Positions 21,309-34,870 of a stretch of DNA of 64,000 nt are shown in pieces. The stretch spans positions 124,001 through 188,000 of the forward strand of contig JACGCK010000071.1 in NCBI GenBank assembly GCA_014925825.1, given 5' to 3'. The DNA is from Pholiota molesta (Eukaryota; Basidiomycota; Agaricomycetes; Agaricales; Strophariaceae). A program made the translations under genes and the position numbers. Every line of letters starts with the position of its first letter. Within the stretch, counting starts at the first letter, position 1. The notes under the pieces are model-generated. The model searched no databases. It was not told the origin of the DNA and was given only the letters and a program-made list of their open reading frames with translations.

Positions 21309-21873
21309 ATGGACACCTTCAATATTTTCTACAGCAATGCGTTGAACACGACGTTGACCGTCTGCGCCACTGTGACGCTGGTTTCCGCATTCTTGACCCT
21401 CTCGCTCTTCGTCGGCCCGAAAAAGCAATATTTGCATTTTGCTCACGTCGTCGCAAATACTCGAACCCTTTGGGATCGTTTAAACGACCGAGAGTGGGCA
21501 ATCTGCGGAGCTCCTTCGCCGAAATGGCTGGACATTTTGACGAGGCAAGTTTGGATTTCCCTTACTATTGATCCCATCGTTGACCATACACCTCATTATT
21601 AGCTTGGAAGCCGATGTTGGAAGACATGCCATTGTAATCCTTCGACCTTCTGGAATCGCTAAAGTACCGCGGTCGTGGTGGATATTGGAACTCTTATATT
21701 TGACGCTGAAGATCGTCAGACTGCAAAGTCGGTTACAGGTATATACCTTGGTATCTGTGTAGCAAATTTCTTCGATGCTAATCCCTTCTCTCATTTCTCA
21801 GGCACTTGATCTCGTATACCAGGAGAAAATTGCCGGAGATTCGTCTCTAACACCGACCAGCAGTGCGGCGTGA
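21309..21873 (+). CDS. small membrane protein, paralog of the gene at 19289
   Basis: Three exons: 21309-21543, about 21603-21739 and 21802-21873. The start is MDTFNIFYSNALNT, with an N-terminal hydrophobic segment (LTVCATVTLVSAFLTLSLFV). The segment HVVANTRTLWDRL...WLDILT aligns with DNLIETRTLWKEF...FFDILD of the gene at 19289, and the next exon in both begins within S-LE(A/D)DV after an acceptor followed by cttggaag. It lacks the long charged tail of its neighbour and stops after LTPTSSAA, so it is either a short form or a truncated duplicate. No known domain; function unknown. Confidence 0.6.
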
Positions 21874-22420
21874 CGTAGTGTTGGGAAGCAATTCACCTGT
21901 ACAAATTGTCGACACAGTGCAGCAGACAAGTTCTTTAGAGAATAACCTCTTTCGTTCTGTAGTACAATTTTGTTCAAGGCTGATTTTGCTTATTATATAA
22001 CAGTTCGATTATCTGCTTCTTGGATGAGAATTGATTTTTGAATGCGTTCGATGTATTCGGTGAGAGCCTGTGACTGCTGACTCGAAGATAACAATCTGCT
22101 TCATGCCACCACTTAATGGAAATACCGAAAAGTAATCTTACCCATGGGACTAGTCAATTGTTGGGATGCATGTACTTACTTTCTTATACCTCAATTGTGC
22201 CGAAGAGCTTGGCAAGCACAATTTAACTCAACGTCACATGCCCGATTTAGTAATAAATTCCTTTTTAGATTGATCTAATAGAGAGATATTCGGCATCAAC
22301 GCATCACCGAGCATAAGTACATAAATATAAGATAAGACGATTGTAGAAATGTATTCTCCTGGCACCCTTCTAGAACAACATCCCCCGCAAAGTCCACGGA
22401 AACGTCCCTTCGAGTTGCAT
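21874..22420. other. convergent intergenic region
   Basis: AT-rich spacer between the 3' ends of the small membrane gene and DUR3. No gene or repeat recognised. Confidence 0.4.
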
Positions 22421-25400
22421 CTACTGCCGCCTTTTCTCTATCGACCTCCAGCACCCAACCAAGATCTGCCCAATCTCGTGCCTCGATTCCCATACTGGCA
22501 ACAGCACCGAAAACGTCCCGCTCAATAGCGCCCAGATTCTGTCGTACAGCCAATAAGTGACACTCTTAACAGTGTCTAGACCATAAAAAGAGATAACTCA
22601 CATGCTGACAGAGATCCAGAAAGCGAAAAACTTTTCGCTGAATACATAGTGCGAGAAAAACAAGGGCAGCGGGACTAGAAAAGCAACATATACGCGTCAG
22701 GCACATTCCTCAAAAGCTCAGAAGGCCTGACGCACCTATGACCGCGACCACGGCTGTGAGGGAAAGGCTGTACCACGCCGACCTCCTGAAAGCGGCTTGT
22801 AAAGTAGGCAAATCCACCGGGGCCTCATCGCCGCCCTTTTCCGTGGAGAACTCGCCGTTCTGAATACTGGACGGGACCTCAGACGCAGTCGCCTGTACGC
22901 GGACTTTGTCGTCCTCGGAGGGTGTTTTCTCTTTCTCCGCCTTCGTCTGGGACTCCCCATCCGCCTGGCTGTCGTGCTTCATCGATTCGATGTCGCCCTC
23001 CTCGTCCACGTCGAGATTGGCGATGGCGCGGGTCGCTTTGAAGTCGTAATCCGCAGGATCTGTTACATTCAAGCGCCGAAAAAGGGACGGAATAAGTACA
23101 ATGCCCGACGATTGCTAAAACCTGGAATGATGGAACGACTCAACTCATCAAGGAGACTCCTACGGTGATGATCCCGGAGAAGAGCAGCCCCGTCAGTCCG
23201 CTGCATACCGCGGAATAAGGCTGTGCGAGATTGGGAACGTTGATGGCACCTGTACAAGGAATGAGCGACAGGGTCAGTTCAGCAATTGCAATTGAACAGG
23301 AGATATTATGGCGAGTGTACCGTATATCTTCAAACACCCGATCATCCATGCCAGCATTCCTGGAAGAGAAGTTGAAATAAAGTCAAGGTACGAAGGTATG
23401 AAGGTAGCATACCAAGTGTTGCCCCGATTACCGCGCCTGCAATGATTCCTGCACTGGTCAGTTTCCTCCAGGTTACCGTCAACGCAATCGGAATGACTGC
23501 CGGACTAAGAACGACGCCTCTGCCACAAAAAATTAGTCCTTATCAAAGCCAAAAATCGTATCGACATATCAGTCACTCACTGTACGTAAAAAAGCTAGCA
23601 CCAGAAGGAAGTGTAGTTTAGCAGAGCAGCTTCATCAACACGAACCGCGCAATAGAACACGCACCCATCCAAGATCGATATTCGCTTTATGCAGCTATGA
23701 ACAGAGTCATGATCAACTCAACGCGAAGGTGTCAGCAGGTTTATCAGTGCTCACAATTGTCGCCCAACAGCCCATCCATACCGCCCAGAAGCAGATGAAC
23801 AGATGCGATACGCGGACGATTTCTGGGCCTCTTGCCTTCGGGAATAGGTAGGTTTTGTAAATGCTATACATACGTTTGCGTTTATCAAGATCCAGTTCGT
23901 ATGTGTGCCGAGGAACACTCACTCGTAAGAACTGCAGCGAAAAAATCTTGGGTCAGCGCCTTCCAAAAAAGATGAGACAATACTAAGGACGTACAATAAA
24001 CTAGACACAGCGATAAGCTATCAAATCGCGTTAGTCGTTGCTTGAATCAACTCTCAAGAAATTCAACAAGCACAAACCTCGGCGCTACACGCGCTCGTCA
24101 CAGCCATGCTGCACAAAGCACCCAGCGACGCAATAAGTCAACAACCGAACGCTTCTCAAGCTGAAAATAAAGATACGTACAAAACGACGAGAAGCACCGC
24201 AATCGCACCGCCCTTGCCCATGACGACCGCAGCGGCGGCGGGTGCAGCGAGTCCTGCGCTGACTTGCGACGGCGACAGCGCGTGCGGGAATGTCGGGAAC
24301 CGGGGCTGGATTGAGAACAGCGTGAGCAAGAATGATACTAGACTCTATCTTTAAACTCGAAAACGCATGTGTCCTGGCTTACATCGGTTTGAAGGGCCCT
24401 AGCTGCGAGGCCGAGACAGCTGGCGAAGGCGAACGGGACGGCGAACCTATTGCATAGGCGAAAATGCTCCTCTTGAGATCATCACGCGAGGTGCACAGTG
24501 TAAAGGAAATTTACCAGGAAAGTCCGCCGAGCATCTGGGGAACAGAACATCAGAAACTTCAATGCAAGAGATACACACATATCAAAACAACAACAACTCA
24601 CATACGCCTTCGTCGTCGACTTCGGATGGCTCGCAATCGCCTACAAATCCCAACCCACAACCGATCAGCCACACACCTACACACACCCCGCAAGTAAGTA
24701 AACCCGTACGTACCCGCTGCCAATAGCCCTGGTCGCAGAACACGCCCGAGAAGCCGCTGAGGATCGTCGCCGCGCCGAACACCAGCCCCTGGTTGCTCTT
24801 CATCGTGAGGTAGCTCCCGTCCTGGTTGCCCGGCACCGGCGTCTCGCGCCCCGCGGCGACGAGGAGGTCGTACAGCCCGGGCAGGCCGTCCGTCGCTGGG
24901 GAGGTGCCGCTGCGCGGATTGTAAGTAGGTGGGGGGTGGGATGTGGGGGTGGAAGGGGGGCGTACTATGTTCGGAAGATAAACTGGGGGAAAAGGATGTT
25001 AGCGGTGCATCGTAGGGAATGATGAAGACGGCGTACGATGTAGATGATTATAAATAAGATGAGGGTGTGGCTCCAGTCGCACACGAATGTCGCGCGAAGG
25101 CCGCTGGGCAGATAATTGCGTTGAGCATTCGCGTTTTTAGATCAGAGACGGTCCATCTCACCCGACGATGACATATACGGCGATGCCAATTGGGAGAAGG
25201 AAGCATGCGGCAACTGATTGAGGATCAATGAGCTTCAGGATTCTGCGATGTTAATGGAAAAGAGATTTACGGATGTTCATTCCAGTTAGCGCGTTGACCG
25301 TGGCTGCGCCGCCGACTGCGTTTGGAATCCGAGGTCAGTGTATAGCCCATAATGCGTGAACATCATTACTCACGAAGTAAAGAGCCACAAACGACCATGA

Positions 25401-26241
25401 TGCAGAGGAAAGCATAGAAAGTGAAGAGCAAATGTGGCCCAGTACCGAATCGTACTTTCACAATCTGAAGATCCACAAAGCAAAGGTCAGCGTTCCTCGT
25501 CGAGAAGGGAGCATCATTACACTCACTTCTAAGAAGGTATGAGCACCATTAGCGTTCATTTTTACTTTGGCGGCCACCATGCCGAAGATGGCGAGTTGGA
25601 TGGTTCCTCCAACGCCATACCACCTGCAAATGCAAAGCCGGTATAAGAGACGTGGACACGTTCAATAAGCATCCGTTTCTTACCATGGCCCACTGACACC
25701 AAACGTATATGCGGCCGTACTCGATTGAAGGAGGGTTGCGCTCCATGTCCATGCACTGACTCTGTCATGCGGTCCCAAATTTAATCATTAATGATGTGAA
25801 AGTGAGGAGGCACCTACATCCCACAGCACACTAATCCAGGCTAGCACGAGATGTTAGCTTTGGCTTGTAAGATATGGGTCATATGCTCACCTTTACGCTT
25901 CTAGATGCCGTCTGTTGAAATATGCATTGGCAAAGAATTCGAAGTCAAGACCCGGCCACATTACCGTAAATTCCTCGGAAGCGCTTGGAGACGTGTCGGT
26001 GAAGCGCGCTTGTAAGTACGTGAGGCACATCATAACCAGCGCGAAGAAGAATCCAACTCCTATGTATCGTTCTGGCGGTGAGATAACGACAAGCCGAACA
26101 TGTTTAAGCTCGTACCGATGACAACGCCATATCCTACACTCTGAGCTGTTGGCGCGAACTGTCAAACGCACGTCAGAATTCTGGGAAGAGCGGGAAGACC
26201 GTACCAAGGAGTGGTTTGAACTCTGCTGTATCTGAGGACAT
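22421..26241 (-). CDS. DUR3: urea active transporter (DUR3, sodium/solute symporter family)
   Basis: The start is ATG at 26241 (MSSDTAEFKPLL). Splicing to the gccaacag acceptor continues as AQSVGYGVVIGVGFFFALVMM, the standard DUR3 N-terminus. Further exons give SEEF-TTASRSVKPGL, IVSAWTWSATLLQSSTAAYTFGVSGPW and LTMKSNQGLVFGAATILSGFSGVFCDQGYWQR, all highly conserved in fungal urea transporters. After a charged cytosolic loop (DPADYDFKATRAI..., 22710-23072) come the last membrane segments and IWALLSGTFSVLLPVWESRHEIGQ, ending with TAG at 22421-22423. There are more than ten exons; I did not place every junction. The protein imports urea, and in relatives polyamines, across the plasma membrane, driven by an ion gradient. 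GATA sites at 26335-26340 and 26317-26322 fit control by an AreA-type nitrogen factor. Confidence 0.92.
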
Positions 26242-26759
26242 GGTGAGAGGGGCGGTTCGATATCGACATTGCTCCAGCTGTTGGTCTTCTACATATACTT
26301 AGCGACAAGCCTGAGAGATAGGGAATTGGACTGAGATAAGAAAGCTCCCACAATAAATTGGGAACAGTATGAATTTATTGTAATATTGCAAATTGATTGC
26401 AATGTTCGAGGGCCCATGAGAATGCTTTCCTGGCATGATAGATAGGAAAGATAGAGCTTTCGAGTCATTTTCTTGATATGATATGCTTAGCAGCCAGGGG
26501 CGGATGTGAAGTTATTGCATGCGGTTAGTTGCGCCTGGATTTGCTGGCGCAAAAATGGATCGTCAAGAGGTGTAGGGCCACCAGCGTCGATTGGAGACCT
26601 ATTGAAGATGCATTCATGGAACGTAACCCCAGCCCGAAGACCAGAAATCGGAAGACAAGAAAAAGAAGAGATTCTACATGATGTTGAGATTCCAACAGAA
26701 CACGGTCCTTGAAGTTGCGAAGTCGGATGCAGTCCGGCCGCAGGAATATTCTGCGGCCG
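26242..26759. promoter_or_regulatory. DUR3 upstream region with GATA sites
   Basis: GATAAG at 26335-26340 and GATAGG at 26317-26322 lie about 80-100 bp before the DUR3 ATG; the GATAAG is the consensus of fungal nitrogen GATA factors and the GATAGG is a near match. The minus-strand open frame at 26487-26894 has no recognisable domain and overlaps the repeat copy that follows. Confidence 0.5.
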
Positions 26760-26769
26760 GCCATCAAAG
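26743..26769. repeat. 27-bp palindrome at a duplication edge
   Basis: CCGGCCGCAG, GAATATT and CTGCGGCCGG form a stem of 10 perfect pairs. It overlaps the left boundary of the segment shared with 28177 onward, a position expected for a rearrangement or excision scar. Confidence 0.6.
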
Positions 26770-27130
26770 AGAGATAAGATAAGATTACGGAAAGAGATAC
26801 GTGCTATTAATACTCCGCGTGCCGCAAACTGTGATATGCATTTGAGAGGGTACGCAGACATTTCCTTACCCATTCCGTACTCATTATTCGACATTCAATC
26901 CCGGTCGCAGTCGCAGAAAATTTACGATCATAAACTCAGCATTCTGATAAAGGAAGCCAAGGCAGATGATCTTTCCGACGCATGCTTGACCCAAAGTCAC
27001 GATAACAGCAAGATAGCCGTTCTGTCTGTTATCCTCCAACTACCTTTTTAACCTGAGTCGCTGAACACTCCGATTACATCCACCACAGAAATCATATGGA
27101 CCTGCCTCCCCCGCCTGCAAGCCCTTTTGT
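26760..27130 (+). pseudogene. decayed copy of the P5CDH promoter and first exons
   Basis: This stretch aligns in order with 28177-28660. Shared blocks are CATCAAAGAGAGATAAGATAA, GCAAACTGTGATA/GCAACTGTGATA, CTACGCAGACATTTCCTT, GACGCATGCTT, ATCCTCCAACTACC, CTGAACACT, and the exon-2 start AGAAATCATATG.(G/C)CCTG. The ATG-bearing first exon is lost and the frame after exon 2 is not conserved, so it is a non-functional relic. It lies upstream of the real gene in the same orientation. Confidence 0.7.
26773..26783 (+). promoter_or_regulatory. overlapping GATAAG pair in the relic copy
   Basis: Two GATAAG sites overlap by one base (GATAAGATAAG). The same block occurs in the functional P5CDH upstream region at 28189-28199, where the second site is GATAAA. 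Confidence 0.5.
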
Positions 27131-27212
27131 CCACGCCGATTATCGGCGTCCGCGATACGCCAGCGCCGTGCCCCTTCCGCGACCGGGTCAGCCAGCCTCG
27201 GTGCTCATTAGG

Positions 27213-27763
27213 AAAAAAGCAGTTTTCATACTTACGTTCGCCTAGATATAATCCATACATAATGGATTTCAGCCCGAGTATGAGTATAAGTATGCGAAAA
27301 CCATGATAGACACTTCTAACCATGTTGTAATGTAGCTACGGTTATTATACCCATTCTGATTGCATTCTGATGCCTCAGAAATATTGTGTACCCATACAAG
27401 GATATAAGAATCATCTCATTACCATTACGATGAGGGTAGTTAGTGAATGGGATTGTACAGCTACAAGACAAAAAATAAGATGGAATTCATTTGTAACGTT
27501 TTCGCAAGCTTTCCAAAGACTTGTAACTCTCAAATTCCTCGCGTAGGATTCCAGCTCAACAAACCCTTGTAATGATCACTTGCATTCTAATGGATTCTAT
27601 TGTAGGACTGCCTTGCAAACGTCAGAAGTGTTCCGAGCATTTTATGGTGATTTATGACATTGTGATAAAGCCTCTATTACCCTACGTTTGTGACCAGTGT
27701 ATGGGATCTTAGCAGAACGTATATATAGGATTCCTTCACCTAGTGTATAGGGTGCTTTTTTGG
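27213..27763 (+). repeat. dispersed repeat, copy 1 (about 550 bp)
   Basis: It starts around AAAAAAGCAGTTTTCATAC and ends around TAGGGTGCTTTTTTGGC. Copies 2 (56489-56966) and 3 (60668-61297) share almost all of it, for example TTCGCCTA(A/G)ATATAAT, AACCATGTTGTAATGTAGC, GCAAGCTTTCCAAAGACTTG and GGGATCTTAGCAGAAC. The ends form a short inverted repeat (AAAAAAGCA). No coding capacity, so it is probably a non-autonomous element. It separates the decayed P5CDH duplicate from the intact gene. Confidence 0.75.
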
Positions 27764-28170
27764 CGATGCTGGACAAAGCCAGGGTAAGTAAAGGCTATGA
27801 ACATTCTGATGACCGTGCTCACCCATATTCCGCGGTAGCGAGTACGCCATCCTCGCTTTCATCCCATCGGCTCCTTGACTGGTCCTTCTGCTCATCGTCC
27901 TCGTTGGTAAATGGAACAGTCAGCCGAGCCCTTCGCATCGTTGTTCATGGGCCAGGACGAGGCGTCATCCCGCAGGCCCTCCGCAAACTCGTGGGCGCTG
28001 CACTTTCGAATGCCCTTGTACTGCGCTGCGCCCTCGCAGATCTCTTGCCTTCTCGGCCTTGTGCATCTGGCAGGTTGACCATTTCCTACTCAAAGGCGAT
28101 CGTCGCGTTGTTGACCCGCGTTCAGAACCTCTACGCAGTAGGGTATCGCATTTAATGTTCTGCCGTAAGT
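27764..28170 (-). other. possible gene relic upstream of P5CDH
   Basis: On the minus strand, about 27915-28060 encodes a coding-like run (EICEGAAQYKGIRKCSAHEF...) without a start, stop-free context or recognised family. The plus strand has short competing frames. It may be a remnant carried with the duplication; not annotated as a gene. Confidence 0.25.
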
Positions 28171-28176
28171 ACCTCG

Positions 28177-28504
28177 CCATCAAAGAGAGATAAGATAAAA
28201 TATTGAGATAAGATACGTACTATTACCCCCGCGCGCTAATGTATATCTCTTCCGCAACTGTGATATCCATCTGAGAGGCTACGCAGACATTTCCTTGCTC
28301 ATTCTGTAGTTCCAGAGATCGCATATGTATAACAGCCGCAGTCCCAGTCGTAGAAAATTTGCGATGATAAAATCAGTATTTTGATCAACAAAGCCAAGGC
28401 GGATGATCCTTCCGACGCATGCTTTACCCCAACAAAGTCACGTTCAGCAGCAAAGATAGCCCATCTCCCTCTGATCCTCCAACTACCACAATCTCCCACA
28501 CACC
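28177..28504 (+). promoter_or_regulatory. P5CDH upstream region with GATA sites
   Basis: GATAAG at 28189-28194, GATAAA at 28194-28199 and GATAAG at 28207-28212 cluster about 300 bp before the ATG at 28505. This fits regulation of proline use by a nitrogen GATA factor, inferred from motif only. Most of this region is duplicated at 26760-27130. Confidence 0.5.
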
Positions 28505-30694
<2,190 letters not shown>

Positions 30695-31248
30695 GGAGGG
30701 AGAGCTGGAGCAGAATGTGCAGTGAATCATGGACTTGTATTTTACTAGCCAGTCAATCGAACGGAAAATTATTTTGGCTACTTCGAAATGGATAGGCAGT
30801 CCAGTACACTGTTGAAAATAGATCAAGTGTGAGTTGATATTCGTCGAAATCTTTTTCTAGCAGTGGTGTAAAGCTTTGTGAGCTGTAATGCCCTCTCCTA
30901 CATCGCCGCGAACAGATTATCAGAGAAAGATTTTCTACAATCAGTCTTTGATACCAATGAATGTTCACATGAAGTCCAAAGCATAGCAAAATATTTCAAG
31001 TGCATACATTTCGCTTGTATCATAAGATGTTCGGGTTTTTCCATAACTTCGAGTGTCATTGAGATGCTCATAAACTGAGCTATTAAATATTATCGATTGG
31101 GAAAGTGTACAAAATAAAAGAGCTATACGAATTAAAAAAGTTATGTTATTCTAGTCTCTGCGGGTCCGTATGTCATGATGGTGTACAAATTCTACAAATA
31201 GTATGTCATGATTCATTCCTGACGACGCAACACACCTGCAACATACCG
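30695..31248. other. AT-rich convergent intergenic region
   Basis: Spacer between the 3' ends of P5CDH and the BTB gene. No supported gene or repeat. Confidence 0.4.
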
Positions 31249-32085
31249 TCATGTCTCGCTGGCGCACGTCACCGTCGACGGCAGTGCGTCAATCGCCCCC
31301 TTCAGGCTCTCCAAAAACTTCCACGAATTGAGCACGCTCTCCGGACAGCGCGTGCACCCCGACGCCTCCGCCGCACGGAACAGGAACTGCATCCCGAAGA
31401 TGACGTCCGTCGTCGGCCGCGCCGCCAGCTCCGCGCGCGCGCCGCGCTCGAACTCGTGCCACCACCGCGGCGCGTCGTGCATGGTGAACGCGGACGAGTT
31501 GCAGGTCATGCACTTGAGGTCGGGCGGCGCCGTGAGCAGGTCGAGCGCCGCCGCGGACCGCCGGAGGTGCAGCGCCAGCAGGCGGTGGTAGTCGTACCCG
31601 GAGATGTACTTCAGCTCCTTGCATGGCGCCGCGTTGAGGAGGTTGACGTTCAGGGTGTGCCGCGAGGCGATCTGTGCCTCCTCTTCGAGCTCGTATTGGC
31701 ATGCAATCGCGTATGCGCGGATGGGGGATTTCAGGAGGTGCTGCCGTGAAACGAGGAGCTGGCGGAGCGCGCTGATCGCGGTGGTGAAGTCGTATTTGAT
31801 AGCGACTCCGATGGCGGCGGCGAGATCGTCGAGACTCTCAATGACGGGGTCGGGCACGGGATAAATGTACCGCAGAACGGTATCCAGCTCGTGACTGGTT
31901 TCGGTGACAGGGATAACCGGTAGGCCCTTCTCACTATCTTGGGGAAGAGTGAACATGTCGTAGAAAAAGGGGGACGCTGCTGCGAGGATGCATTTGTGAA
32001 GATGGAATTCAGTTGAGCAATCAGCTTCAGTTGTTAGCAGAATGACGTCGGCGTCCGCAGAATCGAATTGGTAGGAGACCGTCAT
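31249..32085 (-). CDS. BTB/POZ-domain protein
   Basis: A single exon of 278 residues. The BTB domain occupies about residues 10-110: ADVILLTTEADCSTEFHLHKCILAAASPFFYDMFTLPQ is the typical A1/B1 start, and LDTVLRYIYPV matches the later helix. The rest has Cys/His pairs (LKCMTCNS, SGCTRCPES) but no known domain. BTB domains mediate dimerisation and often bind Cullin 3; large BTB families without other domains are common in Agaricomycetes and most are unstudied. No operon-like context. The first ATG gives a full-length domain. Confidence 0.85.
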   Translation of the reverse strand: MTVSYQFDSADADVILLTTEADCSTEFHLHKCILAAASPFFYDMFTLPQDSEKGLPVIPVTETSHELDTVLRYIYPVPDPVIESLDDLAAAIGVAIKYDFTTAISALRQLLVSRQHLLKSPIRAYAIACQYELEEEAQIASRHTLNVNLLNAAPCKELKYISGYDYHRLLALHLRRSAAALDLLTAPPDLKCMTCNSSAFTMHDAPRWWHEFERGARAELAARPTTDVIFGMQFLFRAAEASGCTRCPESVLNSWKFLESLKGAIDALPSTVTCASET

Positions 32086-32387
32086 GGTGGTGGAAGTATA
32101 GACTCAGGGTTCGAAGGGAAGGTTAGAGTCAGCAAAAGAACGAGAAGCGGGTTTATATAGTATCCCGAAGGCCGGATGAGTTAGAATGATTTCAGGGGAG
32201 CCAAGGAGTTGTGGGGCTCTTGACGATATGCTGTACGCAATAATCGCTGATGTAAATTGGGCGGGCAGGGAACTGGTGACGGAAGGATCAATTATGACTA
32301 TGTGGAAACACGGGCGTACTGTTTTGTGCTCTAGGATAACCTTAAGTGTACATCCACAGCATCGCAAACACAGACAAATACCGTTCA

Positions 32388-33944
32388 TCAGTACCGCCCA
32401 CCTCGACCGGAATGTCTCTCTCTGCTCTTGCTTCGGGTTCTGCGCCTCTCACGCTCATAGTCCCCATGATACTCTCGTTTCGTGTCCTTGTGCTTGGCAG
32501 GCAGTGGCGACCTCGACCGTTTCCGACGGTGCTCCCGCGAAGAGTCACCGTCACGGCTGCGGCTTCGCTTTCGACGGCGCTCGGCGGCATGATCAGACGG
32601 CACGTCAAAGACCATGCCATAACCGCCTCCAGGTCTTGCGTTGGGACCGTCGTCATCGCGGTAACGACGAGTCTTCTCCAGATCATCTCGGCCAGCGAAA
32701 CCTGATGTGCCTTTTGTTCGTTTCGGGCCCCTCGTGATATCATTCGACCACTGTGTATTCAGTTTCGAAACCGATTGCGAGCTGGAATTGAGTAAGGTCA
32801 AATTTAGGCGCCGGTGAGCTCGGAGACTACGCACAAATCCACCCATATGCGGCGATCGTCCACAAGGACATTTTGCATTTTGAAGTAGGCCTATATATTA
32901 CTTAGACCACGTAAGAAATAAGAATGAAAAAGGGACCTACTTGCTCGGCGTCCTCGCGTTTGTCGAATTCAATAAAGGCGTATTGAAGAGAGTCGCCGGT
33001 CTTCTTATCTCGTATAACTTGGCAGCTCATGATAACGCCGAACCGAGAGAAGATTAGTTCCAAATCTTCGTCTCGTGTAACAGGGTTCAACTTGCACACA
33101 AACAGGACGTTTTCCGGGGGCCTGACATTGGCGAAGGGAAGGTCGCCGACCATTTCAAGGGTGAGAGCAGAAGCTGCCGCGGCCTTTTCGCGTCGAACGC
33201 GCTCCTCTTCCTCTTCCGGAAGCGTTGCAAGCGGGTCCTCGTCTTCCGCAATCCGGGTTGAATTATCCGGTGGACGGGTAGGCGATGATGGTGGCTTAAT
33301 GAGCCCTGGCGGATCAGGAAAAGGGTCGTCTGCAGAATACATTAAGCCTTTGAGACAGACATGTCAGAATGAAGGGAGCGCACCAAGAATAAGCACATGC
33401 CTTATCCGCACATCTTTGAAGGGGCGGTCGCTCTGGTCCACGAACACCTCATTCAATTTGTCCAACGTCTCAAACCCCTCCACCACATGTCCGAACACGG
33501 CATGTTTCCCATCTAGGTAGTCGATGTTGTCGCCGAGGGTGATGAAAAACTGGCTCCCGCAGCCCCCTTGCTGGCCTTCTAGGGCAGGCGCGACGGCCAT
33601 TGACACTGTTCCTCGGTGGGTGTGCTTGAGCTTTGGAAGGATTTCTGGTGGAAAGTAACGCGACGACGGAGAGGATTCGGTAGCTATGATAGACCAAATA
33701 GATTCACCACCCGTGCCTGTGGCTGTTGGGTCGCCTATCTGCGCCAGGAAGTCTTTTGATACTAGAATGACAGTGAGAATGTCTTTAGGCAGCCCATGAA
33801 CGGAATCATACCATTAAAGAACGCATTCAGGTTGTAATAGTAGATTTTACATAGCTTGAGGAAGTTCTCGCAAGTTCTGGGGCAACTTTCAACCTCTAGG
33901 TCGATTACTATGTCGCCCAATGACGTCTCGAAGAGCACAGACAT
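32388..33944 (-). CDS. cyclophilin-RRM peptidyl-prolyl isomerase (PPIL4/CYP6 type)
   Basis: The start [18 protein letters not shown] at 33944 is the canonical N-terminus of this family. The cyclophilin domain covers exons 33944 to about 33370 ([47 protein letters not shown]). An acidic linker follows ([21 protein letters not shown]), then an RRM with RNP2 VLFVCKLNP and RNP1-like LQYAFIEF, and a C-terminal Arg/Ser-rich tail ([21 protein letters not shown], ending GRGGRY). The protein isomerises Xaa-Pro bonds and is found with RNA polymerase II and splicing machinery in other eukaryotes; a nuclear place is inferred from the RS tail. Several introns of 50-70 bp. Confidence 0.92.
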
Positions 33945-34870
33945 GGTCAAACACTGGTTGTTTCCTGTGTTTGGCTGCCACAATGCACGCTGGCTTTATC
34001 GGCGAATTTCAAACGGTGTATGTGACTCCAGAGATCAAGCTTCGAAGATTTTTGCGTATTTGCTATGGGCAGACGTCCTGTCGGAATGACGATGAATGAG
34101 GAGATAGGTTTTGTAAGTAGAGAAAGGCTGCGTGCATCTCCGCCAACCTAGAGCGGAGTTTCAAACGACTCGTCTCCTCCTGCCACCATCATCTCCTAGT
34201 AGGGCCAACCTAGGGCTTTAGCATGGCTTCAGCGTCAAGTATCTGACGACTACCAAACCCTGGTCAATGAAAAATTTCCCTGACGGAACTGTTCTTAAAA
34301 ACTCTGGCCATTCAAATATGTTGAATGCGACACTTGGACTGACCATTACTACTTAGTCCATTGGATTCTTTAATCCGCGCCAAGCCTTTTACTCAGACGT
34401 TGCCAGTTACCTTCGAACCCTCAGAATCAACAGACACATCAACTCTCATGCACATGCTCCGCTATCTTGCTCTTTTCAAGGCTCAGAATGATTTTATTGA
34501 CATGCCAAGGCCAAGCATTATTTCTCTATTTTTCCGAATCCGACATACACCCAACGGCAGTTGTGGGCGCTTAAATATCGGGCACTTGAACTTTGAGTCC
34601 ATCTTTGATCTGATTGTCACTCCTGACTTCAGGCCTTGAGCTATTTTCGCGGTATAGTCGGCGCCGGAAGGTCTATCTCTTTCTCGCGGTTGGCTCCAAC
34701 GCACAAGCTCACGCAATTCTGTGTCTTATGTTGTCATATGGGAATATGGGAATCCTGCTTCGCACAATTAATTTATGCGTCTGCATATTTTCTCAATTCG
34801 TAAGCCTCTAACGAGCTTGGCATATAAATGGGGGGTGTATCCTCTGACATGGTATTCAGCCCCAACGCGA
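33945..34870. other. divergent intergenic region, no gene supported
   Basis: Shared upstream region of the cyclophilin (minus) and AA9 (plus) genes. The plus open frame 34361-34639 has no recognised feature. CATATAAATG at 34820 is a TATA-like site about 50 bp before the AA9 ATG. Confidence 0.4.

Noticed and set aside
26487..26894. Minus-strand ORF of 135 codons as a gene
   Set aside because: It runs into the duplicated P5CDH promoter copy, has no known domain, and a competing plus frame looks the same.
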